From Rufibacter sp. XAAS-G3-1 (lineage in GTDB: Bacteria > Bacteroidota > Bacteroidia > Cytophagales > Hymenobacteraceae), in NCBI RefSeq assembly GCF_013623775.1, contig NZ_JABFAM010000003.1:1-64000 (forward strand): 64,000 bases of DNA, in the 5' to 3' direction. Both the position numbers and the translations under genes were made by a program. This document shows positions 31,834-41,200 of this stretch, in pieces. A model generated the notes under the pieces. That model searched no databases, was not told the origin of the DNA, and worked only from the letters and a program-made list of their open reading frames with translations. Position 1 is the first letter of the stretch; the number at the start of each line of letters is the position of its first letter.

Positions 31834-33012
31834 ATGCGTGAGAGTATAAGGTTGTTGATCCTCTTTGTGGCTATTTCTTTAGTTATCTTAGTGCGAGTTG
31901 GCTTAGAAAAGGATGGTTTTACTACTCCAGACTCTATTCATTACATGAATGCGGCCCAAGGGCTTTTAGAAAATGGAAACTTGCAATACAATATCAAAGG
32001 TAGTACAAACACTTTTACTATTTGGCCTTTAGGCTATCCCTTCTCTATAGCAACCGTTTCTCATCTTTCTCCTTTCTCAATACTATGGAATTCAAAGCTG
32101 GTCAATCTTCTCTGGATCGCCTTCACTTTCTTACTTTTACGAAAGCTGTATCCTGAAAATGCTTTTTGGATTGGCTTAGTATTTTGCATGCATTCCATTC
32201 TGGACATCTTCTCCTATACTTGGTCTGAGCCCGGGTTTATGGTAATTATGCTGTGGTATTCAATAGCCTTACACCATTTTATTTTCAAACCGCAGGAAAG
32301 AACTGAATGGGCATTTCAGCTTCTATTTTCCATTTTAGGAGCATTTTTGTACCGCTATTTTGGAGGTTTCCTTTTAGGTGTACTGTCCCTTTTTGGTTTT
32401 TACTTTTTATGGAAAAGAAAGTGGAAAGAAGTAGCCCTTCTAATAGGAATTGCGGTAGGGGTAATTGGTTTTATTATTTGCTATTTCTGGTTTGTACGTC
32501 AGCATACAGGTTATTATTCTGGCACCACCAGGATTCCTGCTGACGAGCCCTTCTTCTACTTACTTAAGAACTTATTTCAAACCCAGCTGAACGAGGTCTT
32601 ACTAATTAGAAAGTTAACTTTTAACAAAGTAGACATAGTAGCTATAGGTTTTCTACTAGTCCAAATAATAGTGATGTTTGGTGCTCTGCACCGAATAAAA
32701 AAAGTAGTGGGCTGGAGGGAATTACTGGCCCCAACGGCAAAAGACTCCTTACCCATGACTATAGCATTTGTGGGGGCCTGTTATTGGCTCACCATGGTGA
32801 TCTTACGTTTCTTCATGAAGTTTGACATGTTCGATTTTAGGCTTCTAACCCCTGCCACTTTTTTGTTTTTGATCTCTATTCATTCCTACCTAGCTGCAGA
32901 ACATAGATACTCTCTCTTACAAAGGGTTCAGAAGCCAATAACACTTTTATATATAATCGCCTTAGCGCATGGCCTTTATAAAAAACAATTACTATTGCTA
33001 ATAGTGGGATAG
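31834..33012 (+). CDS. Multi-span membrane protein, GT-C glycosyltransferase-like
   Basis: The 392-residue protein has about ten membrane helices. After the first helix the loop contains TTPDSIHYMNAAQGLLENG, then IWPLGYPF, which parallels the D-x-x-Y and WPPGYP motifs of polyprenyl-phosphate-sugar-dependent GT-C enzymes (ArnT/PMT/GT39-87 types). No family is certain. It is visibly richer in A+T than the genes on either side, suggesting acquisition from another source. It lies 31 bp upstream of mscS in the same direction. Confidence 0.7.
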   Translation: MRESIRLLILFVAISLVILVRVGLEKDGFTTPDSIHYMNAAQGLLENGNLQYNIKGSTNTFTIWPLGYPFSIATVSHLSPFSILWNSKLVNLLWIAFTFLLLRKLYPENAFWIGLVFCMHSILDIFSYTWSEPGFMVIMLWYSIALHHFIFKPQERTEWAFQLLFSILGAFLYRYFGGFLLGVLSLFGFYFLWKRKWKEVALLIGIAVGVIGFIICYFWFVRQHTGYYSGTTRIPADEPFFYLLKNLFQTQLNEVLLIRKLTFNKVDIVAIGFLLVQIIVMFGALHRIKKVVGWRELLAPTAKDSLPMTIAFVGACYWLTMVILRFFMKFDMFDFRLLTPATFLFLISIHSYLAAEHRYSLLQRVQKPITLLYIIALAHGLYKKQLLLLIVG

Positions 33013-33043
33013 TACCCCGTTCAATTAAGCTCAACTTCACCTT

Positions 33044-33832
33044 ATGTTTGACTCAGAACGCTTCTTAATCAAGATACAAGACTTTGCGGTGCTGTATGGC
33101 ATCAAAATTTTAGTAGCCATTTTTATCTTACTGATTGGCCTTTGGCTAATACGCCGCATCACAGAGTACTCGTACAGACTAATGACCCGCAAAAACGTAG
33201 ACCCGTCTTTGCGGCCGTTCCTGAAGAACATTCTGAACATTGTGCTGTTGGTGATGCTCATCATGATTGTGATAGCCCAGGTAGGCTTGGAAATCACGTC
33301 GTTTGTGGCATTACTGGGCTCTGCGGGTTTGGCGGTGGGCTTAGCATTGCAGGGGAGCTTGTCCAATTTCGCGGGAGGAGTGCTGATTCTGGCCATCAAG
33401 CCTTTTAGGGTGGGGGATTTTATTGAGGCACAGGGCCAGAAAGGAACGGTCTCCATCATCAATATCTTCAATACCGTTATCACTACCGAAGACCACAAAA
33501 CTATTTACCTTCCTAATGGGCCGCTGGCCTCGGCAGTGGTGGTGAACTATGATGTAGAGAGCCACCGGCGCCTTGATGTTTCTTACACCATAGATTCAGC
33601 GGTTCCGCTTTCGAAAGTCAGACAAATACTAGAGCGCATCATTTCTACTGATAACCGCATTTTGAAAGACCCTGAACCATCTATTGGGGTAGAAAAACTG
33701 GCTGGCCAGACCATGACGTTGTCGGTGAAAGTGTGGGTGCAACGCAGCGATTACCGTTTTCAGCAGGTGTCTGAGTCTTTGAATGAGAAGGTGAAAGAGG
33801 CTTTTGACCAGGAAGGAATTGCTTTCAGATAA
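33044..33832 (+). CDS. mscS: Small-conductance mechanosensitive channel (MscS)
   Basis: The protein has 262 residues, slightly shorter than E. coli MscS (286). Two or three membrane helices (about 12-38, 60-82, 85-110) end in the pore helix LGSAGLAVGLALQGSLSNFAGG, with the Gly/Ala packing pattern of MscS. The conserved post-pore segment KPFRVGDFIEAQGQKGTV and the cytoplasmic beta domain follow (IYLPNGPLASAVVVNY). It opens on membrane tension to release solutes on osmotic downshock. Confidence 0.94.
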   Translation: MFDSERFLIKIQDFAVLYGIKILVAIFILLIGLWLIRRITEYSYRLMTRKNVDPSLRPFLKNILNIVLLVMLIMIVIAQVGLEITSFVALLGSAGLAVGLALQGSLSNFAGGVLILAIKPFRVGDFIEAQGQKGTVSIINIFNTVITTEDHKTIYLPNGPLASAVVVNYDVESHRRLDVSYTIDSAVPLSKVRQILERIISTDNRILKDPEPSIGVEKLAGQTMTLSVKVWVQRSDYRFQQVSESLNEKVKEAFDQEGIAFR

Positions 33833-33909
33833 ACCTCAGAACTTAGCAGTGGACTAAAGATAAAGCTGTATTCTCACTCAGATTGAAGACAAATCAGGAA
33901 ATATACTTT

Positions 33910-33975
33910 TAACCCAATCGCCCTGTTTTAGGCCTGTTTTCAAGAAAACAGGCCTAAAACAGGGCGATTGGGTTA
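33910..33975. repeat. 66-nt perfect hairpin spanning a stop codon
   Basis: Arms of 32 bp pair without mismatch around a 2-nt AA loop. The inner part is the recurrent GTTTTAGGCCTGTTTTC / GAAAACAGGCCTAAAAC core, extended outward by TAACCCAATCGCCCT and its complement. The right arm ends on the stop codon of the minus-strand permease gene (33975-33973). It lies between convergent mscS and the permease gene. Confidence 0.92.
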
Positions 33976-35187
33976 GTCAAACTTGATGGCTTTTACCGGA
34001 TGAATGCGGGCGATGAGTAGCGTGGGCAGCAGGATGGACAACATGGTTAAAATAAACGTGATGCCGTTGATGCCCACCCAAATGCGCCAATCCCAATGGA
34101 TGGGCACCGTATCCATGTAGTAATTCTCGGGGTCTAGCGGAATGAGGTGGAAGTAATCTTGCACGCCGCAGAAAAACAGGGCCAGCAGGTTTCCGCCAAT
34201 GAGTCCCCAGATGGTGAGGCGCAGGCCGCGGTGCAGGAAAATACCCCTTATCTGTCCGTTGGTGGCTCCCATGGCTTTTAGCGCGCCAATCATGTTGGTT
34301 CGCTCCAGAATCATGATAAACAGCGTGGAAACCATGTTGAAGGTAGCCACAAACACAATTAAGACCAGGAAGATGATGACGTTGCGCTTGAGCAATTCCA
34401 GCCAGTCGAAGAGTTGCGCGTACGTATCGGTGATCTTCTCCAACTGTAAATCGTAGTTCATCTTGTCAAAAACCTGACTGGTGACCGTGTCAATCTGGGT
34501 GAAATCACTGAGCAGGATTTCATAGCCGCCCACCAGCGTATCGGGCCATTGGTTCAGGTCACGTATTTGCTGTAAATCTCCCAACACGTACACGTTATCG
34601 AACTCCTCCAGACCGGTTTTAAAAATGCCTTTCACCTCAAAGCGGCGCATGCGCGGCGGGTTCTGAATGAAATAGAACAACACCTTCTCCCCTACTTTCA
34701 GGCGAAGTTTATCAGCCATGAGCTGGCTCATCATGATTTGGTTGGAAGCGGCGGTATCATTGAACTCCATCACGGAACCCGAGACCAGGTTGGCCTTCAT
34801 CCCTCTAAAATCATAGGTCGTGTCCACCCCTTTCAGCACCACGCCCAATACTTCATCCTCGGTCTTGATAATAGCCGTTTTACGCGCGAAGGGTTGCAGG
34901 TGCGCTACGCCGGGTATGTTCTTGTAATCACCCAGGCCGGTGGAGGTGCCCATGGGGTACCCCTCAAACGAATTGTTGGTGTCAAATTTGCTAATTTGCA
35001 GGTGTCCGCCAAAACTGAAAATCTTTTCCTGAATCTCGTAGCGGAAGCCTTCCAGAATGGCGAAGGACACAATCATGATGGCAATGCCCAGTCCTACGCT
35101 GAACTTTGCTATTTTTGTGACCGAGGCGGTAAAAGAGTCTGAACGGGCGCCAGACAAACGGCTGGCAATGTATCGGGAAAGATTCAC
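33973..35187 (-). CDS. LolC/LolE-like FtsX-family permease
   Basis: The protein has 404 residues. The first membrane helix follows TKIAKFSVGLGIAIMIVSFA; three more lie near 265-290, 315-340 and 365-390, giving the MacB/FtsX four-helix layout with a large periplasmic domain (about 50-255). LERTNMIGALKAMGATNGQI is the FtsX coupling-helix signature contacting the ATPase. It is likely the permease of an ABC system releasing outer-membrane lipoproteins. No LolD ATPase gene is beside it, as is usual in this phylum. The last codons are inside the hairpin at 33910-33975. Confidence 0.9.
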   Translation of the reverse strand: MNLSRYIASRLSGARSDSFTASVTKIAKFSVGLGIAIMIVSFAILEGFRYEIQEKIFSFGGHLQISKFDTNNSFEGYPMGTSTGLGDYKNIPGVAHLQPFARKTAIIKTEDEVLGVVLKGVDTTYDFRGMKANLVSGSVMEFNDTAASNQIMMSQLMADKLRLKVGEKVLFYFIQNPPRMRRFEVKGIFKTGLEEFDNVYVLGDLQQIRDLNQWPDTLVGGYEILLSDFTQIDTVTSQVFDKMNYDLQLEKITDTYAQLFDWLELLKRNVIIFLVLIVFVATFNMVSTLFIMILERTNMIGALKAMGATNGQIRGIFLHRGLRLTIWGLIGGNLLALFFCGVQDYFHLIPLDPENYYMDTVPIHWDWRIWVGINGITFILTMLSILLPTLLIARIHPVKAIKFD

Positions 35188-35237
35188 TTCGTCTATTTTG
35201 TGCTTAAAGATAGCTATCTGTTCTTAAACTTAAACCT

Positions 35238-36476
35238 ATGCTTACAATCGTCCTTCGTACGGCAGTGCTTTGCGCCACGCTGGCCAGCAGCCCCCAAACA
35301 GAATCTGTACCACCGGCAAGCCCGGCCGTCAGCACCGGTTCCATAACCGCCAATGCTCCTGAGCGTACGCCCCAACAGGCTCCTCTGCTAACGGGCGCGC
35401 AACAGACAGAGTTATATCTGCCTTACTTACAAGGCAAGCGCGTGGGAATGGTGGTCAACCAGACCTCCACCATCGGCAAGACCCACCTAGTGGATACGCT
35501 TCTAAGCCGAGGCGTGAAGATTACGATGATCTTCGCGCCCGAGCACGGTTTCAGAGGCGACGCCGATGCCGGAGCCCACATCAGCAACTCCACCGATTCC
35601 AAAACTGGCCTGCCCATCCTTTCCTTGTATGGCAGCAATAAAAAACCCTCGGCGGAGCAGCTGAAAAACGTGGATGTCCTCTTGTTCGATATCCAGGATG
35701 TGGGCGTGCGGTTCTACACCTACAGCAGCACCATGCATTACGTGATGGAAGCCTGCGCCGAGCAGAACAAACCCATGCTGCTGCTGGATCGACCCAACCC
35801 AATAGGCTATCTGATTGACGGCCCGGTGCTGAAACCACAGTTCAAATCCTTTGTGGGCATGAACACCATTCCCATTGCGCACGGATTAACGCTGGGCGAG
35901 TACGCTTTGATGATAAACGGCCAAAAATGGCTCAAAAACGGAGTGCAGGCCGAAGTAAAGACCATTCCGGTGAAGAATTACAACCACAAGATGTTCTATT
36001 CTTTGCCCATCAAACCATCGCCTAACCTGCCCAATGATCAGTCCATCAGGCTGTATCCGTTTCTATGCCTGTTTGAAGGAACCACGGTGAGCCAGGGCCG
36101 CGGCACGCACACGCCGTTCCAGGTGATTGGCGCTCCTTACTATCCTGATAAATCTTTTGCTTTCACGCCGGTATCTATCCCGGGCATGTCTATGGAACCG
36201 CCGTACAAAAACCAGGTTTGCTACGGAAAAGACCTGACCAACCTGAAACTGAAGGAGAACTTTACCCTGAGTTATTTACTGGACTTCTATCAAAAATCTG
36301 GGCAGAAAGAGAAGTTCTTCAACAACTTCTTCAAAAGCTTGGCCGGTACCGATGAACTGCAAAAGCAGGTGATGGCGGGCCTGAGCGAGAAAGAAATACG
36401 GGCCTCGTGGAAACCAGCCCTGGAGGCCTACAAAAAAATGCGCAAGCAGTACCTGCTTTACCCAGACTTTGAATAA
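35238..36476 (+). CDS. DUF1343 / NamZ-like exo-beta-N-acetylmuramidase
   Basis: The protein has 412 residues. The N-terminus is hydrophobic (MLTIVLRTAVLCATLASS), a probable signal peptide, followed by a Pro/Ala/Ser-rich linker. The main domain begins near residue 55 with LPYLQGKRVGMVVNQTS, and contains FAPEHGFRGDADAG, LLFDIQDVGVRFYTY and PSPNLPNDQSIRLYP. These blocks characterise the DUF1343 family, of which NamZ releases terminal MurNAc from peptidoglycan. A role in muropeptide recycling is inferred. It is divergent from the permease gene and 3 bp upstream of fmt. Confidence 0.9.
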   Translation: MLTIVLRTAVLCATLASSPQTESVPPASPAVSTGSITANAPERTPQQAPLLTGAQQTELYLPYLQGKRVGMVVNQTSTIGKTHLVDTLLSRGVKITMIFAPEHGFRGDADAGAHISNSTDSKTGLPILSLYGSNKKPSAEQLKNVDVLLFDIQDVGVRFYTYSSTMHYVMEACAEQNKPMLLLDRPNPIGYLIDGPVLKPQFKSFVGMNTIPIAHGLTLGEYALMINGQKWLKNGVQAEVKTIPVKNYNHKMFYSLPIKPSPNLPNDQSIRLYPFLCLFEGTTVSQGRGTHTPFQVIGAPYYPDKSFAFTPVSIPGMSMEPPYKNQVCYGKDLTNLKLKENFTLSYLLDFYQKSGQKEKFFNNFFKSLAGTDELQKQVMAGLSEKEIRASWKPALEAYKKMRKQYLLYPDFE

Positions 36477-36479
36477 ACC

Positions 36480-37421
36480 ATGCGGAAAGAAGACCTCCGG
36501 ATTATCTTTATGGGCACCCCAGACTTTGCGGTGCCCGCCCTTCAGGCCTTAGTAGAACACAACTGGAACGTGGTGGCCGTGATTACCGCCCCAGACAAAC
36601 CCGCCGGCCGAGGCCTCAAACTGGTATATTCCCCAGTGAAGGAAGCGGCCTTGCAGCACAACTTACCCGTGCTGCAGCCCACCAACCTCAAAGATCCAGC
36701 CTTTCAGGAAGAACTGAGAAGTTACCAAGCCAGCCTACAGGTGATTGTCGCCTTTAGAATGCTACCCGAAGCCGTGTGGAACATGCCTCCTTTGGGCTCG
36801 CTCAACATCCACGCTTCCCTGCTGCCGCATTACCGCGGGGCAGCCCCCATCAACTGGGCGCTTATTCACGGCGACCAGGAAACCGGCGTCACCTCTTTTT
36901 TCCTGCAACACGAGATTGACACCGGCGACATCATCCTCCAGAAAAAAGTAGCCATTGCTCCGGAAGACGACTTCGGGACGCTGTACGAAAAGCTGAAGCA
37001 TGCCGGCGCCGACCTCCTGCTGGAAACCGTAACTGCCATTGTGGAAGAACGTGTGCAGACTTACCCCCAGCCCCAACCCGAAGAACCCTTGCGCCTGGCC
37101 CCCAAGATTTTCAAACAGACCTGCCAGATAGATTGGCAGCAACCCGCACAGCAGATTCATAACTTCATCAGAGGTTTGTCACCCTACCCGGCCGCCTGGA
37201 CTATTCTGGAGGAAAAGCAATTCAAAGTGTTTTCGGGCCGAATTCTGGAAAATACCGCTGAAACGGCACCCGGTTCCTACACCACCGACGGGAAAACCTA
37301 TCTGCACATTCAATGTGGCGAGGGAACTGTGTATGCAATAGAAGAACTACAGATGGAAGGCAAAAAGCGGATGAAGGTTCAGGACTTTTTGCGGGGATTC
37401 ACTTTTCAGCACGCCGTATGA
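36480..37421 (+). CDS. fmt: Methionyl-tRNA formyltransferase
   Basis: The protein has 313 residues. The formyltransferase domain contains FMGTPDFAVPALQAL, TAPDKPAGRG, LNIHASLLPHYRGAAPINWA (Asn-His catalytic pair) and HEIDTGDIILQ, and the C-terminal OB-like domain (about 205-305) binds tRNA. It formylates Met-tRNAi for initiation. It begins 3 bp after the NamZ-like gene and overlaps folA by 4 bp (ATGA), implying one transcript. No def gene is adjacent. Confidence 0.97.
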   Translation: MRKEDLRIIFMGTPDFAVPALQALVEHNWNVVAVITAPDKPAGRGLKLVYSPVKEAALQHNLPVLQPTNLKDPAFQEELRSYQASLQVIVAFRMLPEAVWNMPPLGSLNIHASLLPHYRGAAPINWALIHGDQETGVTSFFLQHEIDTGDIILQKKVAIAPEDDFGTLYEKLKHAGADLLLETVTAIVEERVQTYPQPQPEEPLRLAPKIFKQTCQIDWQQPAQQIHNFIRGLSPYPAAWTILEEKQFKVFSGRILENTAETAPGSYTTDGKTYLHIQCGEGTVYAIEELQMEGKKRMKVQDFLRGFTFQHAV

Positions 37422-37924
37422 TCGCCTTAGTAGTCGCCATTGCCGAGAACAGAGTTATTGGGAAAGACAACCAACTCATCTGGCACTTGCCCAAAGACCT
37501 CCAACATTTCAAGAAACTAACCCTGGGCCACCCCGTGGTCATGGGCCGAAAAACGTTTGAAGCCATTGGTAAACCCTTGCCCGGCCGCACCTCCATCATC
37601 GTCACGCATCAACAAAACTATTCGGCTCCGGAAGGCTGTATTGTCACTTCCTCTCTGGAAAAAGCGTTAGAGTACGGCCTCGCGCTGGACGAACACGTGA
37701 TGGTCGTAGGCGGCGGCGAAATCTACCGGCAAGCCCTGCCCCTGGCCGAAGTGGTGTATCTTACCTTGGTGCACGAATCTTTTGAAGGAGACGTCCTTTT
37801 CCCTGATTTGGAAGCTGATGCCTGGGAAGTGACCGACCAGGAGGAACATTTACCCGATGAGAAACATGCCTATCCTTTCACGTTCTTCACGTTCAGACGA
37901 AAAGCCGGTTTTAGCCAGAACTAA
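37418..37924 (+). CDS. folA: Dihydrofolate reductase
   Basis: 168 residues from the ATG at 37418, which overlaps the fmt stop codon. It has MIALVVAIAENRVIGKDNQL, WHLPKDLQHFKKLT, VVMGRKTFEAIGKPLPGR and VMVVGGGEIYRQALP, all DHFR substrate- and NADPH-binding blocks; the catalytic acid is the Asp in LPKD. It reduces dihydrofolate to tetrahydrofolate. Pairing with fmt, which consumes 10-formyl-THF, is metabolically sensible. Confidence 0.97.
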   Translation: MIALVVAIAENRVIGKDNQLIWHLPKDLQHFKKLTLGHPVVMGRKTFEAIGKPLPGRTSIIVTHQQNYSAPEGCIVTSSLEKALEYGLALDEHVMVVGGGEIYRQALPLAEVVYLTLVHESFEGDVLFPDLEADAWEVTDQEEHLPDEKHAYPFTFFTFRRKAGFSQN

Positions 37925-37934
37925 GAAATCTGGC

Positions 37935-37976
37935 CTCGTTTTACGGCTACTTTCGCGAAAACAGCCCAGAAACGAG
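37935..37976. repeat. GTTTTAGGC-family hairpin after folA
   Basis: CTCGTTTTACGGCTACTTTCG faces CGAAAACAGCCCAGAAACGAG. A second copy at 38025-38062 (CGTTTAAAGGCTGTTTTCCC / GAAAAGAGCCCCAAAACG) and a looser one around 38165-38207 follow, so three copies flank the large palindrome. Confidence 0.6.
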
Positions 37977-38103
37977 ATAACCAAATAGGGCGTATTGCGC
38001 AGTAAGAGTTCACTAAAGGAATTCCGTTTAAAGGCTGTTTTCCCGAAAAGAGCCCCAAAACGCAGCCTTGCAGATCACAAAGACCCCGACCGTTTTCGCT
38101 TCT

Positions 38104-38165
38104 ACCCTCATAAAAACAGAGAGGCCTTCTGCCATGGCAGAAGGCCTCTCTGTTTTTATGAGGGT
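38104..38165. terminator. 62-nt perfect palindrome, bidirectional terminator
   Basis: The sequence is symmetrical about 38134/38135 with 31-bp arms and no loop: the core CTTCTGCCATGGCAGAAG is flanked by AGAGAGGC and its complement, then by ATAAAAACAG and CTGTTTTTAT. The T-run on each strand makes it a plausible terminator for both folA and the convergent PorU-like gene. Confidence 0.9.
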
Positions 38166-38212
38166 TTCTGTTTTAGGGCCGTTTTTCCCAAACCAACCCT
38201 AAAACGAGCATA

Positions 38213-41200
38213 CTACCGCAGAATATAGATTTTGCCGTACCCTTTCTTGAAGGCTTTGTCGCCCGCGGTGTAGCGGTGCTTCGTTTCCTCAGCCCCGCTG
38301 TCCATCACCACGCGGTAGAGGTACACGCCATTGGCAAGTCTATCCCCAAACTCATCGGTACCGTCCCAGGCAAATTCAGATACGTTATTTCCTATTTTGA
38401 TGGGCCCCAGCTCCTCCTTTTGGATCTCCCGGATCACTTTACCCGTCACGGTCATAATCTGCAACTTCATCTTGTCTGGCACGGTGCTTCCGGTCAAGGT
38501 AAAGATAAACCTGGTCTTAGACGAGAACGGGTTAGGATACGGATAGAAATTAGAAATAGTGGATTCGTTGATTACCTCGAAATTGACTTTATGCGAGCCC
38601 CCAAGTTGATTACCCTTAGCGTCTATCCCCTGCACTTCAAGCGTATAGTTTCCGTTAATCAACTTCTTTGGATTGAACTCTACCCTTAGATCATTTTTAT
38701 CATCGGCAGGAAACATTCTTACATCTGGGTTACTGCCTAAGAAAATTTCTTCCGCTATTGAAGCACCTGGCTTAGTAAGATACACCCTCATCAATTGGGA
38801 TTGTTTCACAGCTAATTTACCAGAGTTGTCCTTCAACATGATGCTAATCATGGGACTTGGCGATACGATATCCCCGTCTAAAATGCGAGCCCCGTCAAAG
38901 ACTACATCTACCACCGGCGGCATTCCATTGTAGGTACCAATCGTAAAAGGAAGCTCCAGGGTATTGTTAAAGTAATTTTGCTCTGGCAAGATCTGCGGAT
39001 TCACATTGATCCTTATTCTGTTAGTACCGGCCATCCCAACGGTGGAGAAAGCATGTTTGAAGTACACGGTGTCATTCTTTAGCAATGGTTCTGCTTTGAA
39101 CTCTTGCACCGTTGCGCTTCCGTCTTCTTTAAACAAGGTAGCCCTTACTGTTAGTGAGTCTGTAAAGCCAATATCTGTAATATTTTGAAAAGCATACCGC
39201 AGCATCACTTCCCCCCCAGATGCCTGATCAGAAATATTGGTATACTTGTCAATCCCAATCAAATCAGGCCGAAGCACTCCTTCTGGCACTTCATCATAAA
39301 GCACCATCCATTCGTTTAAATGCGGGGCTGTCCTATTCTCAATATCTTTTACGGCTAGCTTCAACTTCAAAAACGGATATTGCGCGGTATTAACAGAAGC
39401 AAGGTTGAACGTAGGGGAGACATTGCTGTGTATTTTAGTTTCATCTCCGTCCATGGCAATGCCAATCACATCTAACTGGTAGCTGTCTGATGTTTCAGCG
39501 GCTAATCTATAATTGAGTTGTTTCCACGCCCGCGCAGGCCCTATGATAGATGAGGTCAGCATTCCCTCACCAGAGGCTGTCTTGATTTGATCCTCCAAAA
39601 AAACAGATTGATCAGCTGCCGGTGTAGGATCACCAACCGCAGGCCCTATTTCAGGAACCGTTCCTGCTTTTGCCCCTTTTCTCCCAATGATCGCAAATGG
39701 GTCTCCGGTGGTAAGTTGATCAATCAAAGAAGAACCTATGTTTTTGAACTCATTCTTCAGGCTCGTACTCATTGAACTATAAGGAACCTTGCTCATCCCT
39801 ACCATTGCAACATAATAACCACTAGGTACGCTCTTTAAGAATTCCTCTAGTTTTAACAAGTTCTCAGGACTTCTCAGGTCTCCAAAATGATATGATATTT
39901 TAGCTTCTAGGGGCACTCCGCATATCCAAGCCGTACCTGAAGGCATTCCTTTGAAAGGCTCCAAAGTCTTATCATTGAAAACTACCGCCAGTATATTTGG
40001 CCTATCTGTGTTACAATCGCTATGAATGGTTCTTACTCCTTCTATATAAATGGAGTAGGGAGGATACCCAAAATGTATATTCCCTCCTACTCCTCTTATC
40101 CTTATCGTTTTTGAAATATTCTTGGTAAAGTTGATTCTTTTGTCCTGCTCCTGCCGCTCCATATTCTGCAGGCTTGCCTCAGCCAGCTGAGCAAAATTAC
40201 TTTGTGACCAACCTGGCGAACTTTCTGGAATGTATCTAAAAGAACTGGTTGCCCATACGGTATCTTCCGGGGCGACTATTTCATTGTTTCTAAATCGCCA
40301 GAAATAGACCACGCTATCGCGCTGGGGGGTATTGGCGGGCAACTCTATTTCCCAGACAGGCAAAAGCCCTCCTCCCACTACGCTTGCTTTTTTCCAAGGG
40401 CTTTTGAACGTAGCTGTGGTATCTACCTCAAAGTAATACCTAGCAGAAACAGAAGATAAGAGGTTGCTGGATTGCCCTATCAGTTTTACTTTCCTATTTC
40501 CTACTATCCCATATTTCTTAGGGGCCAAAGTCACTACGCTGCTCGCAGGCAAAAAGAAATCCAACCTACCGGTATTGTTGCTTTCCTCCAATTCCTGGTG
40601 CTTATCATCTGAATCTACCTTAACTTCAAAGTAATTTGCGCCTGGCACTATGACCTTTGAGTCAAAAGTCACTTCAATGGTGTCTCGGTAGTAGACATAT
40701 GGCACCTCTACAGAATCGGCTTGCAGAAGTTCGCCATTCTCCTGAAAACGCTTTACTCTTATATAAAAAGGTTCATTGACCGCTTTGCCTAAGTTCTTCA
40801 CATCTACCAGAACAGATAATTTTTCTGAGGCAGCAGACAACGGCCTTCCATCTATAGACTTCAGAGAGATACTACCGTTTGTGATGGCATAATCTGGTTT
40901 CTCTGGCCCCACCAATACAACTGCCGGGTCACCTTTCAAATCCATCTGCATCAGCATGGCCGTTACATTATCCCCTCCTATCACATCCATCTGCCTCACT
41001 GTTTCCTTATGGATAATACCCATTGGTTTTCCGAAGGTCTCTTTGCTTGCAAAAGCCACTTCATAGAAAGTACGACTAAACACATTGAGTATAGAAGGGT
41101 ACCCGTAGCTGGTATGTGCCAAAAACAGGATTGCTCCTTTCTCAGGCGTCAGTAACCAATCTTCCCCAAAAGAAGTAGCGGTAGTGGAAACATTTCCGGC

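Noticed and set aside
37313-37417. Upstream extension of folA inside fmt
   Set aside because: The extension is only fmt read in another frame; DHFR homology begins at MIALVVAIAENRVIG at 37418.
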